DNA from: Triticum aestivum
Lineage: Eukaryota > Streptophyta > Magnoliopsida > Poales > Poaceae
Assembly (NCBI RefSeq): GCF_018294505.1
Contig: NC_057796.1
Coordinates: forward strand, 267,985,518 to 268,049,517
DNA: 64,000 nucleotides
Direction of reading: 5' to 3'
How positions within the stretch are numbered: the first letter of the stretch is position 1; each line of letters opens with the position of its first letter. The notes under the pieces were generated by a model, which did no database searches, was not told the origin of the DNA, and was given only the letters and a program-made list of their open reading frames with translations. Of the stretch, positions 40,224 to 51,500 are shown in pieces. The position numbers were made by a program, and so were the translations under genes.

Positions 40224-41100
40224 CCCCAGCAGATAGTAACCCAGTTCCCGTTGACACAGCACCCTCTCGACCACAGAGCACCCAAACACGAGCAGTTAGT
40301 AAGGCAACTGTAGTGCACAAAGCACGAGGACCACCACTCCGAACCCCAAGTCAACGCTTAAAGCAGAAGAAGAGTTGTTCTCAGGTCAGGTTCCGTAGCT
40401 ATGATTCATACTACTTTGCTCTTGCATCACTATATTTACTCATACCAACTAATTTCAAATTGGAAGGATGCAATTGAAACTCCAATGGCGCAACAGGTAT
40501 GTTTTAAACCTGTTTCTTTAACGTGTTTGCTGTTGTAACTTGCTCTATGTAGATTTCAGTTTCAATTGAATAAACAGTTATGTTCTCATGCCATGCAAAT
40601 TACAAGTGTTGTTATTGATGTGTAGTTTCCCACACTTATATTCTATCTATGCTACTTTGTCTTAAATAGATATGATTCGAACTATATCTATCTTGATTTG
40701 GCAACATAAACTAGAATGATATGGACTATACAATGACCATACTACATAGATATATGTTTGTTTCATGCTGTTATCCTGTCCACCTTACTACTGAACTGGT
40801 TTACCAAAATGAGTTTGATATACTACATTGTAAACATGTGATGTGTTTGTCTGTTTCTCAACGTCGTTGTTTTCCCAGTCCTTAGTTGTCTCGAATCCTT
40901 TGACACTAGACAATGTGACATATAGAAGGGTAGATGAGATCAGGAAAAATAGGGACCATTTTCTGCACATCCAGAATGGCGCCATCTTGTTAAATCCCTT
41001 GTTTGACATTCATGAGAGAGGCAGTCCGGACGTCGGACATTCGTGAGAGAACTCCGGTAACTCTTCAACATGAGGGGGGACGTCGATGAACCAACTAAGT
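40224..41100 (+). pseudogene. unrecognised gene-like unit, 3' section (continues from 28512)
   Basis: Across CACTA-1 the exon continues as TPADSNPVPVDTAPSRPQST and KARGPPLRTPSQRLKQKKSC to about 40380, then a GT-rich intron start (TCAGGTCAGGTTCC). A short exon near 40460-40493 (GATGCAATTGAAACTCC...CAACAG/GTATGT) follows. A last block at 40880-41045 encodes TLDNVTYRRVDEIRKNRDHF and LHIQNGAILLNPLFDIHERG. The right limit, where CACTA-2 sequence begins, lies between about 41050 and 41200. Family not recognised; the basic KARGPP and QRLKQKK stretches suit a nuclear protein. Confidence 0.45.
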
Positions 41101-42949
41101 AATATTCCTTGTTGTGTGATTAGCTAGTTGTCTATGTTTGCCACTATTAATATATCCATCTCTCATGTTTGTATATTAATTGCCATGTTGTAATATTTGC
41201 AGAAACTATGGATCAACAAAGAGACTTGGAACAAGAAGAGATGTTGGGGACATAATCCGCGATGAACGTGATGTCTTGTCGTTTCTCAACGACACCTATG
41301 GTCTGGAACGAGAGGAAGCAGGCTACAGTGATCGAACAATGGAGGAGGAAAGTAGTGATCATGATGGCTCCGGCGACCGAATGCCGGTGGAAGGAGACCG
41401 TGATGATGGCTCCGGTGACCGAACGGAGTCGGGATCAGCTGTTGCAAAGTCCGGCGAGGTATATATATATTAAGCATGTGCTGACTAGCTAATTGATGCA
41501 TTAATTGTTTTCGTATGTACATATATTAACTCTTCTTTCTTCTTTTATAGCCCTCCGGATCGAGCCGAACTTCGGTAACGAGTCGAGGCCCGAAGAAAAG
41601 GTTGCGCGTGGATGAAAGGTTCACGGTCACAGCAATCGCGGGCGATGGCCAACCGATTGAACCCACGCAGACCAATGATGCATTTTTTGCTCAGTGCGGA
41701 GCTATTGTTAGGGACAACATCTCGATCAGCCTCCAGCATGGAATAAGCCTAAGAAAGAAGACCCTCAAGTTTCTTATGTCACCGACAGAGAGAGAGATGA
41801 TCTTTGGACCTCGTTGAAGGCAAATTTCACCCGACCGCCAGAGGAGGATCCGAATAAGCTAGTTGTAGATCCACTAATCAAGTCGTATGCTCTTAAGAAG
41901 ATGGCAGAGCTATTCAGGAGGTGGAAGAAAGAGTTGAAATCAAAGTTTGTCGACAAAGAGAAGACTCCAGAATTCGTCTGCGATTTGAGAAGATAAGAGA
42001 TCACTGGCCCGCATTCGTGGCCTACAAGACATAGGACAAGAGTAAGAAGATGTCAGAGATAAACAAAATAAATGCTGCAGAGAAGCAGTGGCACCACTGC
42101 ATGGGGTCAGGTAGCTACCTCAAAGCCCGGCCGTCGTGGGACAAACCTGAGCAGGATCTGATTGCTAAAGGGGTCGAACCAAAGACATTGAACTGGCCTG
42201 ACCGTTCGAGGACTTGGTTCTTCGGGGTTGGGCGAACTTTGGACCTTGAAATAGGGAAGTGTCGTTGGACGGACGAGCAACTTGCAACACCCATCACGAA
42301 GCTTCAGGCAGCAATCAAGGCAACGCAGGAAGGGACGTTCATTCCCGACAGAGAGAATGACAAGCTGACTGAGGCCCTCGGGAATCCTAAGCACCCTGGA
42401 TGAACACGAGGCACGCCAGGCTCCGTTTCATGGAAGATTGGGTTTCCCGGCGCAGCCGGTTACAAAACCCGGGACAAGAAGAGGAAACGAGAGCTGAGCG
42501 ATATACAGAAGCTCAATGCAAGAGCAATGAAGCAAGAGGAGAGCCAGCGAGCTGCCGACCAACCATCTTAGCGGCACGAAGCTACCCCAGAAACTACCCC
42601 GCCATCTCAGCGAAGAAGCAGCGTGGCTTCACGGAGCTCGTTCAGCAGCCTGAATTCACGGCTCCTAGCTACCCCGTGGATGCTATCACGGAGGCTCAAC
42701 ATTGCCAGCTTATGATGAAATGGCAAAACATCACCTTGAAGGTGGCTGTCGGCATTGTTCCACCTCCTCAACCCAACGGAACTTTTCACCGCCGTCGGAT
42801 TCCAGAGGGCTATGTTGTTGTGATGGAGGATGAAGCAATGGAGGGATTTGAGGAGCTCGAGCATGACCACCCTATAGGTGAAGGGGGATTCAACTGGGTC
42901 TTGCTCTGAAGACTCCATGTCCATGGCGGAAGGAGTACATCAAGTTTCC

Positions 42950-43135
42950 AAACTGGACGCCTCCGCCTCCTCCTCCTCCTCCGGCGAGTCAGGGCACTCC
43001 GCCTCCTCCTTCGCCTCCTCCTCCGGCGCGTGAAGGCACTCCGGCTCCTTCTTCACCTCCTCCGACGAGCAGTCCGCCTCCTCTGGCGCATGAGGTCACT
43101 ACGGCTCCTCCTCTGCCTCCTCCGGCGCATCTGGG
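42950..43135 (+). repeat. Pro-rich codon repeat of CACTA-2
   Basis: Imperfect units of CCTCCGGCG(A/C)(G/A)TCAGGGCACTCCGCCTCCT encode PPPPASQGTPPPP-like repeats. The tract continues across gypsy-2 at 55531-55600, which confirms that the retrotransposon landed inside it. Confidence 0.8.
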
Positions 43136-43612
43136 TGTCGGTGTCAAAACCGGCGGATCTCGGGTAGGGGGTCCCGAACTGTGCGTCTAGGATCGACGGT
43201 AACAGGAGACGGGGGACACGATGTTTACCCAGGTTCGGGCCCTCTCAATGGAGGTAATACCCTACTTCATGCTTGATTGATCTTGATGAATATGAGTATT
43301 ACAAGAGTTGCTCTACCATGAGATCGTAATGGCTAAACCCTAGAAGTCTAGCCTATATGACTATGGTAATGTGTGTGTGTCCTTTCCGGACTAACCCCTC
43401 CGGTTTATATAGACATCGGGGGGATCAAGGGTTTACATAGAGTCAGTTACATAAGAAGGAATCTTCGGTCGCCAAGCTTGCCTTCCACGCCAAGTAGAGT
43501 CCAATCCGGACACGGGTGCAGTCTTCGGTTTTCATGTCTTCACAGCCCATTAGTCTGACCCAATAGATAATAGGTCGGACGCCCGAGGACCCCTTAGTCT
43601 AGGACTCCCTCA
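43136..43612 (-). repeat. 3' LTR of gypsy-2
   Basis: 477 bp. In plus-strand reading it runs TGTCGGTGTCAAAACC...GGACTCCCTCA. In element orientation it begins TGAGGGAGTCC. Both ends are TG...CA. Confidence 0.95.
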
Positions 43613-43622
43613 GTAGCCCCTG
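43613..43622 (-). other. polypurine tract of gypsy-2
   Basis: CAGGGGCTAC on the minus strand immediately before the 3' LTR, similar in form to the tract of gypsy-1 (CCGGGGGCTAC). Confidence 0.7.
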
Positions 43623-44145
43623 AACCTGGCTTTCACTGACAAGGAGTCCGGCGCGCAGATTGTCTTCGGCATTACAAGGTGGGTTCCCCTTTTACGAACT
43701 CCAAGATAGTCTTCAGATGTATTGATTATATTCGGACCTGTATACATAACTGCAGAGGATATGATATTTTACGAGTTCAATCCCCCAACAACCTTTTGGT
43801 AATATGACATCACGCCTGCTTCGGCCATTGTTTGTGAACCGCTTTAGCTGGCCCATCGCCCCACGTCCCTAGACGCGATTTTATTGACACGTCTTATCCA
43901 AACGGAGATCGTGGCTCCCTTTTTTAAGGGATTCCTGTCAACCCAGACGTGGGTAACCCAACCGTCGCTTGGGTACAACTCCTCAGAAATAAGCAAGTTT
44001 CTGAGGCCTGAAAGGGGACGCTTGATATTCGTGGCCTTTATATACAGGGGTATAGATCCGTCTTTTTCTTCCACACTTGCTTCTTCCTCAACCCTTGATA
44101 CCTCGAGCTCCAACACCCGTGTTTCGACCAGCACAAGCTCCGATT

Positions 44146-47100
44146 ATGTCCGGATCTAACCGTCAAGGCCGGTGGGTGGCCTCTTCTGTCACAGAGGAGG
44201 ATATTGCAAAGCTTCAGCGGCCAGATATCTGACCGCAGAAATCCTTCATCGGCTTCCTGCCGAGGGGCAGATTATTCCTACCCCCAGATCTGGCGAGAGG
44301 GTCGTGTTCCTGTCCCACTTCCTTCGCGGGTTAGGGTTCGCACTTCACCCCTTCGTCCGGGGGCTCATGTTCTATTACGGGCTAGATTTTCACGATCTGG
44401 CCCTGGACTCTATTCTTCTTATATCGGCGTTTATCATTACGTGCGAAGCCTTACTCCAAACTCCTCCGCACTTTGGCTTGTGGCTCAAGACCTTCAATGT
44501 GAAGCCGCAAGTGATAGAGGGGGAGCAGGCAGAGTGCGGTGGCGCCATAGTGGGCAAGCTCGCTAGCACTGTTTGGTTTCAGGGATCCTTCGCCGAATCT
44601 TCCGACTTATGGCAGCAGGGGTGGTTCTACATCACCGAGCCTTGTGGCTCTAAGTGGGCAACTGCGCCTGCGTTCCGGTCCGGCCCCCCAATTCGGCTTG
44701 CGTCATGGATCAATGAGGGGTTGGACTGGGGATCCGCTGATGAAGTGCGGACTCTGCAGGGTCGCATCCGAAGCCTTGCCGAGAAGGGCATCGATCTTGT
44801 TGACGTCATTCAAGTAATGCTGGTCCGCCGGACTCTGCTGTGCCAGCGGCGCCCTCGCCGCATGTGGGAGTTTAACCCAGAAGGGCCGCGGACTCTTCAG
44901 CACTTCTTCGGCACTACACATGAAGGAATGTGGAGGTTGTTTTTCGGGGAACGAGAGCAATGGTCGGCCACCACCGAAGACATCGGCCTCCACAGCAATC
45001 ATTCGACCACCCCGGTAAGTATTACACTTCCGAACACCCTGTAGCCAAGCATCCCATAATAAGATACTGAGCAATCCCTCTTTTTCCAGGGCTGGATAAA
45101 GAAGGTGGAACGGGTCAGATGTCCGGCTCCTCTTCCCGAAGACTCAGCTACTCCAGTGCTAATAAGGATGCTGGCCTCGGCACCACGCCAGGCGCCGGTA
45201 AGGGAGGGCAGAGAGGCGAGTGAGAAAGCCCAAGAGGACCTTGGTTCTGGAGGTAAGTCGGGCACTGAGTCCGGAGAGATCGACCTCTCCTCGCCTGAAG
45301 ATAGGGCGAAAAAGGATCCAGTATCCCTTCTCCTAGCAGGAGGAAAAGGGCCGCCTCCGAAGATTGGGAGGGGCGGTCTTCTAAGAGGGGCAAGATGCCA
45401 CCAGCGAGCGGCTTGGGCTTGGGAAGCGATGCCGCTGAATAGCTCCAGCAAGGGGACAAGCCCTCGGCCGAACCGTAAGTGAATCCAGGGTACTTTGATA
45501 GTGTCCGCTTCGTTGCTGTTAACCGAAGATATTCATAATGTGTTCACGCATTTTTACAGGTCGGCACAGAGTTCTTCTGGGCAATCCACTTCCTTGGGAA
45601 GTCTCCTCCCAGAGATGATGGAGAGCGAGACGCCTCCTCGAACCTCCTCACCCGATAAGGCAGATGACTCTGAAGTGTCATCGCGGAGGGTCCCTTTTGA
45701 TCAACCAGTTGCACAAGGGACAAAGGCGGCAGTGCCCGAAGGTGGATCTCCGACAGTCCGGGAGTCCGGGGCTGACGATGGCAAAGGCCCCGGACTGTCT
45801 GGCTCGCAGCCGATAGTGATTCTGAAGACGGGTGAACATATTCCTTTAAAGAATGACTGTGCCCCTGGAGCAGTGTCCGGAAACCCGAAGACTCCCGATA
45901 TATTGCAGGACATGTTGCGGAAAGCATCTGTCTCGGGGGAGCAGCGTACCTTGATGGCTACAGTGATTGAGAAGATTTCGTCCGCGGAGAGCGGATTAAA
46001 TGAAGCCTTCATGAGCCTACTTAAAGGCTTTGAGGTTTGTGACATAATGTTTTTCAGCTATGTTTCCTTTGCAAAGATGTGTCTGTGTATAGGTAGTAGC
46101 CCCTGAGACTCAGGTTGTCTTCCATTAGGAAGCAAACAGAGGATCAAAAATGATCGTTTCGAGGACTAAACCGATGAGCTTGAACACATGCTGCTTCCCC
46201 CTTGGCCACCTCCCGGACTATGGAAATTGCCGAGCTACAGCGGAAGCTTGATGTGGCAGGGGATGATCTTGCGTTAATAAATACGCGTCTTGACGAGTCG
46301 CAAGGTATGTATTTGGGGCCATCCTCATATGTTGTTTGTGGTATAAATATGATGCTGAGATTTAGATGCTGGAATGTGCATGGCTGCATATGGTGCTACC
46401 GCCATTGAAGTTCTTCGAGCGGAGCTGGCCAGGGCCAAGGAGCAGGCCCGTTGTAGCAATGCTGCTGCCGAAAAGGCATCGGCTGGATTAAAGGCCGAAC
46501 AAGCTGCGCGGTGCCAAGGCAAGGAGAAGATATCCACGATGACACTCAAACTGGAGAATGCTACTGGCCGCTGCGAATTTCTTGGGAAGGAGAATAAAGC
46601 CTTAACGGCTAAACTGGACAAGGCCTTACAAGAGGCGAGAGAAGCACGATCGGAATCCAGGGTGAACCATGAGGAGATCCGGCAAGCTAGGGATATTGCG
46701 GCTGGTAAGCCGTTTCTGCTGCAAAGTAAGTTCGGTGATCCGAACTATGATCAGCTTAACCAAGTATGGAGTTCTCCGGACGAGTTTTTAGACCTGCCGA
46801 AGAGTTATTCTGAGGCGGCGCATTATTATCAAGCACGGGATGGGAATGCAATGGAGAAGCTTTTTCGGTCACAGTTTAGCGCATCAAAGCGCCCTCTGTT
46901 GCTCAATGAACAGATGTCCCAATGGGCTGAACTTCACAGGATATCCGGCGCTGCCATGAAGAACGTCATAATCCGGCTGTGGCCAACCGAGCCTGTTCCA
47001 AATAGCTATTTCGGTTTGGTGCAAAGGCTTGTTAACGCGGTGTCGCGTATCGACGCTGTGAAGCGGTCAACGTGCATCGAGGGTGCAGGGATGGCTTTCA

Positions 47101-47264
47101 CTCGAGTCAAGACATTCTGGGGGAAATTGAAGGCCATCGATGTTGCGGCGAAGAGTCCACCCAAAGGCAAGGACCGTCCAGAACCGGAGCATTATTTTGA
47201 CGATGTCCTAGAGGCTGCCCGCTTGATAGAGGGTCAGTGCTCAAAAGACATAATGCTCAAGTGA
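44146..47264 (+). pseudogene. antisense gene of gypsy-2 (putative gypsy-type transposon protein with coiled coil)
   Basis: A plus-strand, multi-exon gene opposite to the element. ATG at 44146 (MSGSNRQGRWVASSVTEEDI); a frameshift near 44220 leads into the long frame to about 45014. This has the globular domain PTPRSGERVVFLSHFLRGLG, HPFVRGLMFYYGLDFHDLAL and FGLWLKTFNVKPQVIEGEQA, which matches my memory of the plant 'putative gypsy type transposon' family (PF04195-like). A donor CCCCG/GTAAGT (45015) and an acceptor TTTTTCCAG (about 45089) follow. Later exons: GWIKKVERVRCPAPLPEDSA; 45570-46035 (KASVSGEQRTLMATVIEKIS); 46205-46303 (EIAELQRKLDVAGDDLALIN); 46377-47264 (ATAIEVLRAELARAKEQARC, a long coiled coil, then HRISGAAMKNVIIRLWPTEP). 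Stop at 47262-47264. Such antisense ORFs are recorded for Retand-like elements; the role is unknown. Confidence 0.75.
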
Positions 47265-48500
47265 GATGTATGGGAATTGTAAAAGACAATTTTTTATAGT
47301 TAATCTATTTTTATGTTTTGCTCGAAAGCTTGGATTCCTCCTGTGCAGCCGTTCTAATATAATTTGAAAGTTTTCCAGTCATCGGCTTCAGCCCCCTCGT
47401 AGGAAGTACGGGGGTGTTTGGAAAAGCATTTAATCACTCTTTATCCAATGTCTTGGTCCATGAAGGAGGTGATAATGCGGAGAACCACGCAATCGAACTA
47501 TAGGGCGTTAACACTTTCACTTAGCCATAGGAGTTTTATGGTGGGGCTACGACATAGCCCCTGGTATGTATGCGGCGTATGGTGCCTTACATATTTGATC
47601 TGAAAAAAGATCCTTCGTGTGACACGGAGAATCGCTAAAGATTCCAGGAAGTCATCAAGTGGTTGACCAGCTCACGCCGCATCATGACAGTCAGTTTTCG
47701 GCTTTCTCTACTGAGGTGCTCGTCCGGTTTAGACCAGGGCACAATCGCAGTAGTTCTCCCTTTACTACCCTAGCCGATAGAGCGGAACGTAGGGTAGCAA
47801 GCACAGGAGTCGGGAAACCCAACTATTGACCCAAGACAATGATTCAGAGCTGATGCATATAAGGCCAAACTTGCGAAGCCGAAGTGTGATGTAAAGCTGT
47901 TCAGGCTTTTGCTGGCAACTCATTTGTTCCCATACCGAGCCCCTGGCAGGTTATGCCAAGGTATATTTGTGAAATAACTGTGGCAGTCGTATTCCGTGGC
48001 GAGACAACACGGATGATTAGTTCGGATAAGGTTTACTGGGAACTGAGTGGTGTGCCAATGATTATTTATGATATATATAAAAGCCATCCTCCCGGCTATT
48101 TTACATGCTCGGGGGTGGAGGCGGAGGAACAGGCATAGTACAGGCTTAAGAAATAGAGAGTGCGGTCTACAAAAAATTTATTTTGGACCTCCTATCGCAC
48201 GTCTGCGCCGCCCGTCCTCGGTGGGGGAATCCTTGATGGAAATAGCCGCTTAGGTGAGTATGCGGATCCGGACTCTGATAGAGCCAGTTTCCGACGTATA
48301 TCCTCTTCGTCACCTGTTTTTAAACGATAGCGAAGGAAGAAAAAAAATAAAAAGCAAAATAAATAAAAAATGTTACTGGGGTGTTTGCAGGGTTGTCCGT
48401 ATTGTGCTTCCGCCAATGCCCATGGTATCTTGAGTGCATAATGATGTATGCGCGATACAAATTTTGTAGGTGTACGAAGTGGGAGGCGGAAGCCGGGTTG
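47265..48500. other. gypsy-2 interior between antisense gene and gag
   Basis: No gene. This is where protease and reverse transcriptase would be expected after gag; no YxDD or DSG motif is seen in any frame. An A-rich patch lies at 48340-48372. Confidence 0.55.
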
Positions 48501-51500
48501 CTATTTTCGTTCTCGGAGTAGTTGATCCTCCGGTGGAGATTGCTTCTTACCCCCGATGCTTCGTTGGTGAACCTTTCCGTCATCCCTGTCGCCTGGCGGC
48601 TTCCTTCCACTGTGTTCGGCGTTGAGCTTGCCGGCCTGCTTAAGGACCCAGCAGTTTCTGTTAGTATGATTGGCTGGTTTATCGGGGTGGCCATGAATCT
48701 GGCAGGGTCGGTCCAATATTCTGTCCAGGTTGGATGGTTCGTCGCGATTTGCCTTGAATGGCTTCTTCCGCTGACCGGGCTTGGGATTGCTGAATCCGTC
48801 GTTGACCGCTGTGTCGCGTGATCTTTCGTTATCATTGCGACTGTTGTATTTGCTTCGTCTGGGCTTGCCGTTGCTATCTTGGATTTCGGAAGTGCCCGGG
48901 TCGCTGGCGCTGCTGCTTCTGCGAGCGAGCCAGCTGTCTTCTCCCATGCAAAAGTGGGTCATCAGAGCAGTAAGGGCTGTCATGGATTTAGGTCCTTCTT
49001 GGCCGAGGTGGCGTGTCAGCCATTCGTCCTGGACGCTGTGTCTGAAGACCGCAAGGGCTTCCACGTCCGGACAGTTGATGACTTGGTTCTTTTTGACTAA
49101 GAACCGGGTCCAGAGCTCCCTGGCTGACTCTCCGGCTGCTAGACAATGTGGCTTAGGTCATCGGCATCTTTTGGCCGGACATATGTTCCTTGGAAGTTGC
49201 CAAGGAAGGCTTCTTCCAAGTCCTCCCAGCTGCCTATGGAATTTTCAGGCAGGCTATTTAAGCAGTGTCGAGCTGGCCCTTTTAGCTTTAGTGGGAGGTA
49301 TTTAATGGCGTGGAGGTCATCTCCACGGGCCATATGGATGTGGAGAATAAAATCTTCTATCCATATCGAGGGATCGGTTGTTCCATCGTATGGTTCAATA
49401 TTGACGGGTTTGAATCCCTCGGGGAATTCATGATCCATTACTTCATCGGTGAAGCAAAGAGGGTGTGCGGCGCCTCTATGTTATGCCACAATGCGACGTG
49501 ACTCCGAAGGAGTCCATTTGTGGATTTCGGCTCGGGCGTGGCTAGGTTTGTCACGTCCGAATAGGTAGCCCTCGTTATTCGTGGGACATGCCATCGCGAT
49601 CCGTAGATCGATCTTGAGTGTCCTGTTCTACTGTCCAAGTCCTGTCGAAGGTCGTCTGTACAACCACGAGCTGTGTTATTCTTGCCTTTACGGCGAGGTA
49701 GGACGGTCTGGAGTTTGGCTTGAGTTGCCTCTTTATCCGGACCGGATTGTCGTCGACCTGCCGCATGGTGTGATATTGGTATGGGCTCCAACGCCTCGAT
49801 ATCAAACTGAGGTAGCGATCTTGTGACGCCCTCAATTCAATCGTACACTAATCATAAATGCGAATGTGTACGATCAAGATCAAGGACTCATGGGAAGATA
49901 TCACAACCCAACTCTAGACACATATTAAAATAATACAAGCTTTATATTATAAGCCAGGGGCCTCGAGGGCTCGAATACATAAGCTCGAATACACAAGAGT
50001 CAGCGAAAGCAACAATATCTGAGTACAGACATAAGTTAGACAAGTTTGCCTTCAGAAGGCTAGCACAAAAGCATCTACGATCGAAAAGGCAAGGCCTCCT
50101 GCCTAGGAGCCTCCTAACTACTCCTGGTCGCCGGTTGTCTTCACGTAGTAGTAGGCATCAACGGTGGCATATGGCTCCTGGGCTCCGACATCTTGTTGCA
50201 TCAACCGGAAAGAAGAAGAAAGGGGGAAAAGGGGGAGCAAAGCAACAATGAGTACTCATCCAAAGTACTCGCAAGCAAGGATCTACACTACATATGCATC
50301 AATATCAATGAAATGGGTTGTATATGTGGACTGAACTGCAGAATGCCAGAAGAGAAGGGGAAAGTCTAGCCTATCAAAGACTAGCATCTTTTGGAAACCA
50401 CCATCTTGCAGCAACAGGAGGGAGTAGAGTAGCATAAAGTAAAGTAGTAGTAGTGTTATCAACCTCGGCCAGAGATCCTTTCTCGAATCCCTGCGAGAAA
50501 GCAATCCCAGAGCCATACTATCCAATTCTCATCACAATCCATTTCTCATATTCATGTCTCATCTCAAATCCAGTTCTAGTTGTATCGATCGGGATACAAC
50601 TCCAACTGTCCGTTACCGTAGGACAGGCTATCGATAGATGTTTTCTTCCCTGCAGGGGTGCACCAACTTACCCACCACGCTCGATTAACTCCGGCGGGAC
50701 ACACTTTCCTGGGTCATGCCCGGCCTCGGCCAAACATTACGCCACAACCCAACCTAGGCTTAATAGAGAGGTTAGCACGCCGGACTAAACCTATGCCCCC
50801 AGGGGTCATGGGCCATCTCCCCGGGAACTCCTACACGTTGCGTACGCGGCCGGTGAGCAGACCTAGCTACCTCCTTTAAAATTGCAGGTGCTTACCAGTC
50901 GAACCCGACGCGCGCCGCTCAGTCGCTGACGTCTATTAAGCTTCGGTTGATGCATACGACGCAGAACGCCCATACTATGCCCACGTGATGGTTAGTGCTA
51001 TCAGGCTAGAGGCCCCTCGGATCAAATATCCAAATCGTAGTGGATTAGGAACGCGCGGTAACAAGCAGAGACTCACGGAAGATGTGACCCCGTTGCCCCG
51101 TCTCGAGGACTTGCGGCAAGGGCTAGGAATGCCCGGCCATGCCTCGTAATTATCTCGCGAGCACCGTCCAGGTCAACTCGTCTCCACATCACTCGCAATT
51201 AAGCTCGCGCGGGTACCCTTGAGGGCTGACCCGTCTTTAGTAACATGGTTCAGTGTAAAGTCATAGTAACCATAGTAACTGTGTGTCCAAACATCAAGGG
51301 GAAAACCCGAGGAATCACCCCCGGTGAATTCCACTCAATGTAATCATCAAGGTGAACGTAAGAGGAACCACCCCCGAGGTTCACACTTGAGGGGTTGCAC
51401 GACAGAGTCGTATCGTAAGTGGTTAAGGCGGAATCACCCTCGATGACCACGACCGAATAGCTACACTACAGGGTTAACATCAGAAGTGTTGTAGAGGTCT

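Noticed and set aside
43373..43558. 61-codon frame inside the gypsy-2 LTR
   Set aside because: Lies wholly within the LTR and is not kept in the partner LTR.
47265..48500. Search for hidden reverse transcriptase or integrase in gypsy-2
   Set aside because: No YxDD, DSG or HHCC motif in any frame on either strand; pol is truly missing here.
48522..49305. Plus-strand frames of 99-174 codons opposite gypsy-2 gag
   Set aside because: Antisense shadows of gag; unlike the 44146-47264 gene they show no domain and no splice pattern.
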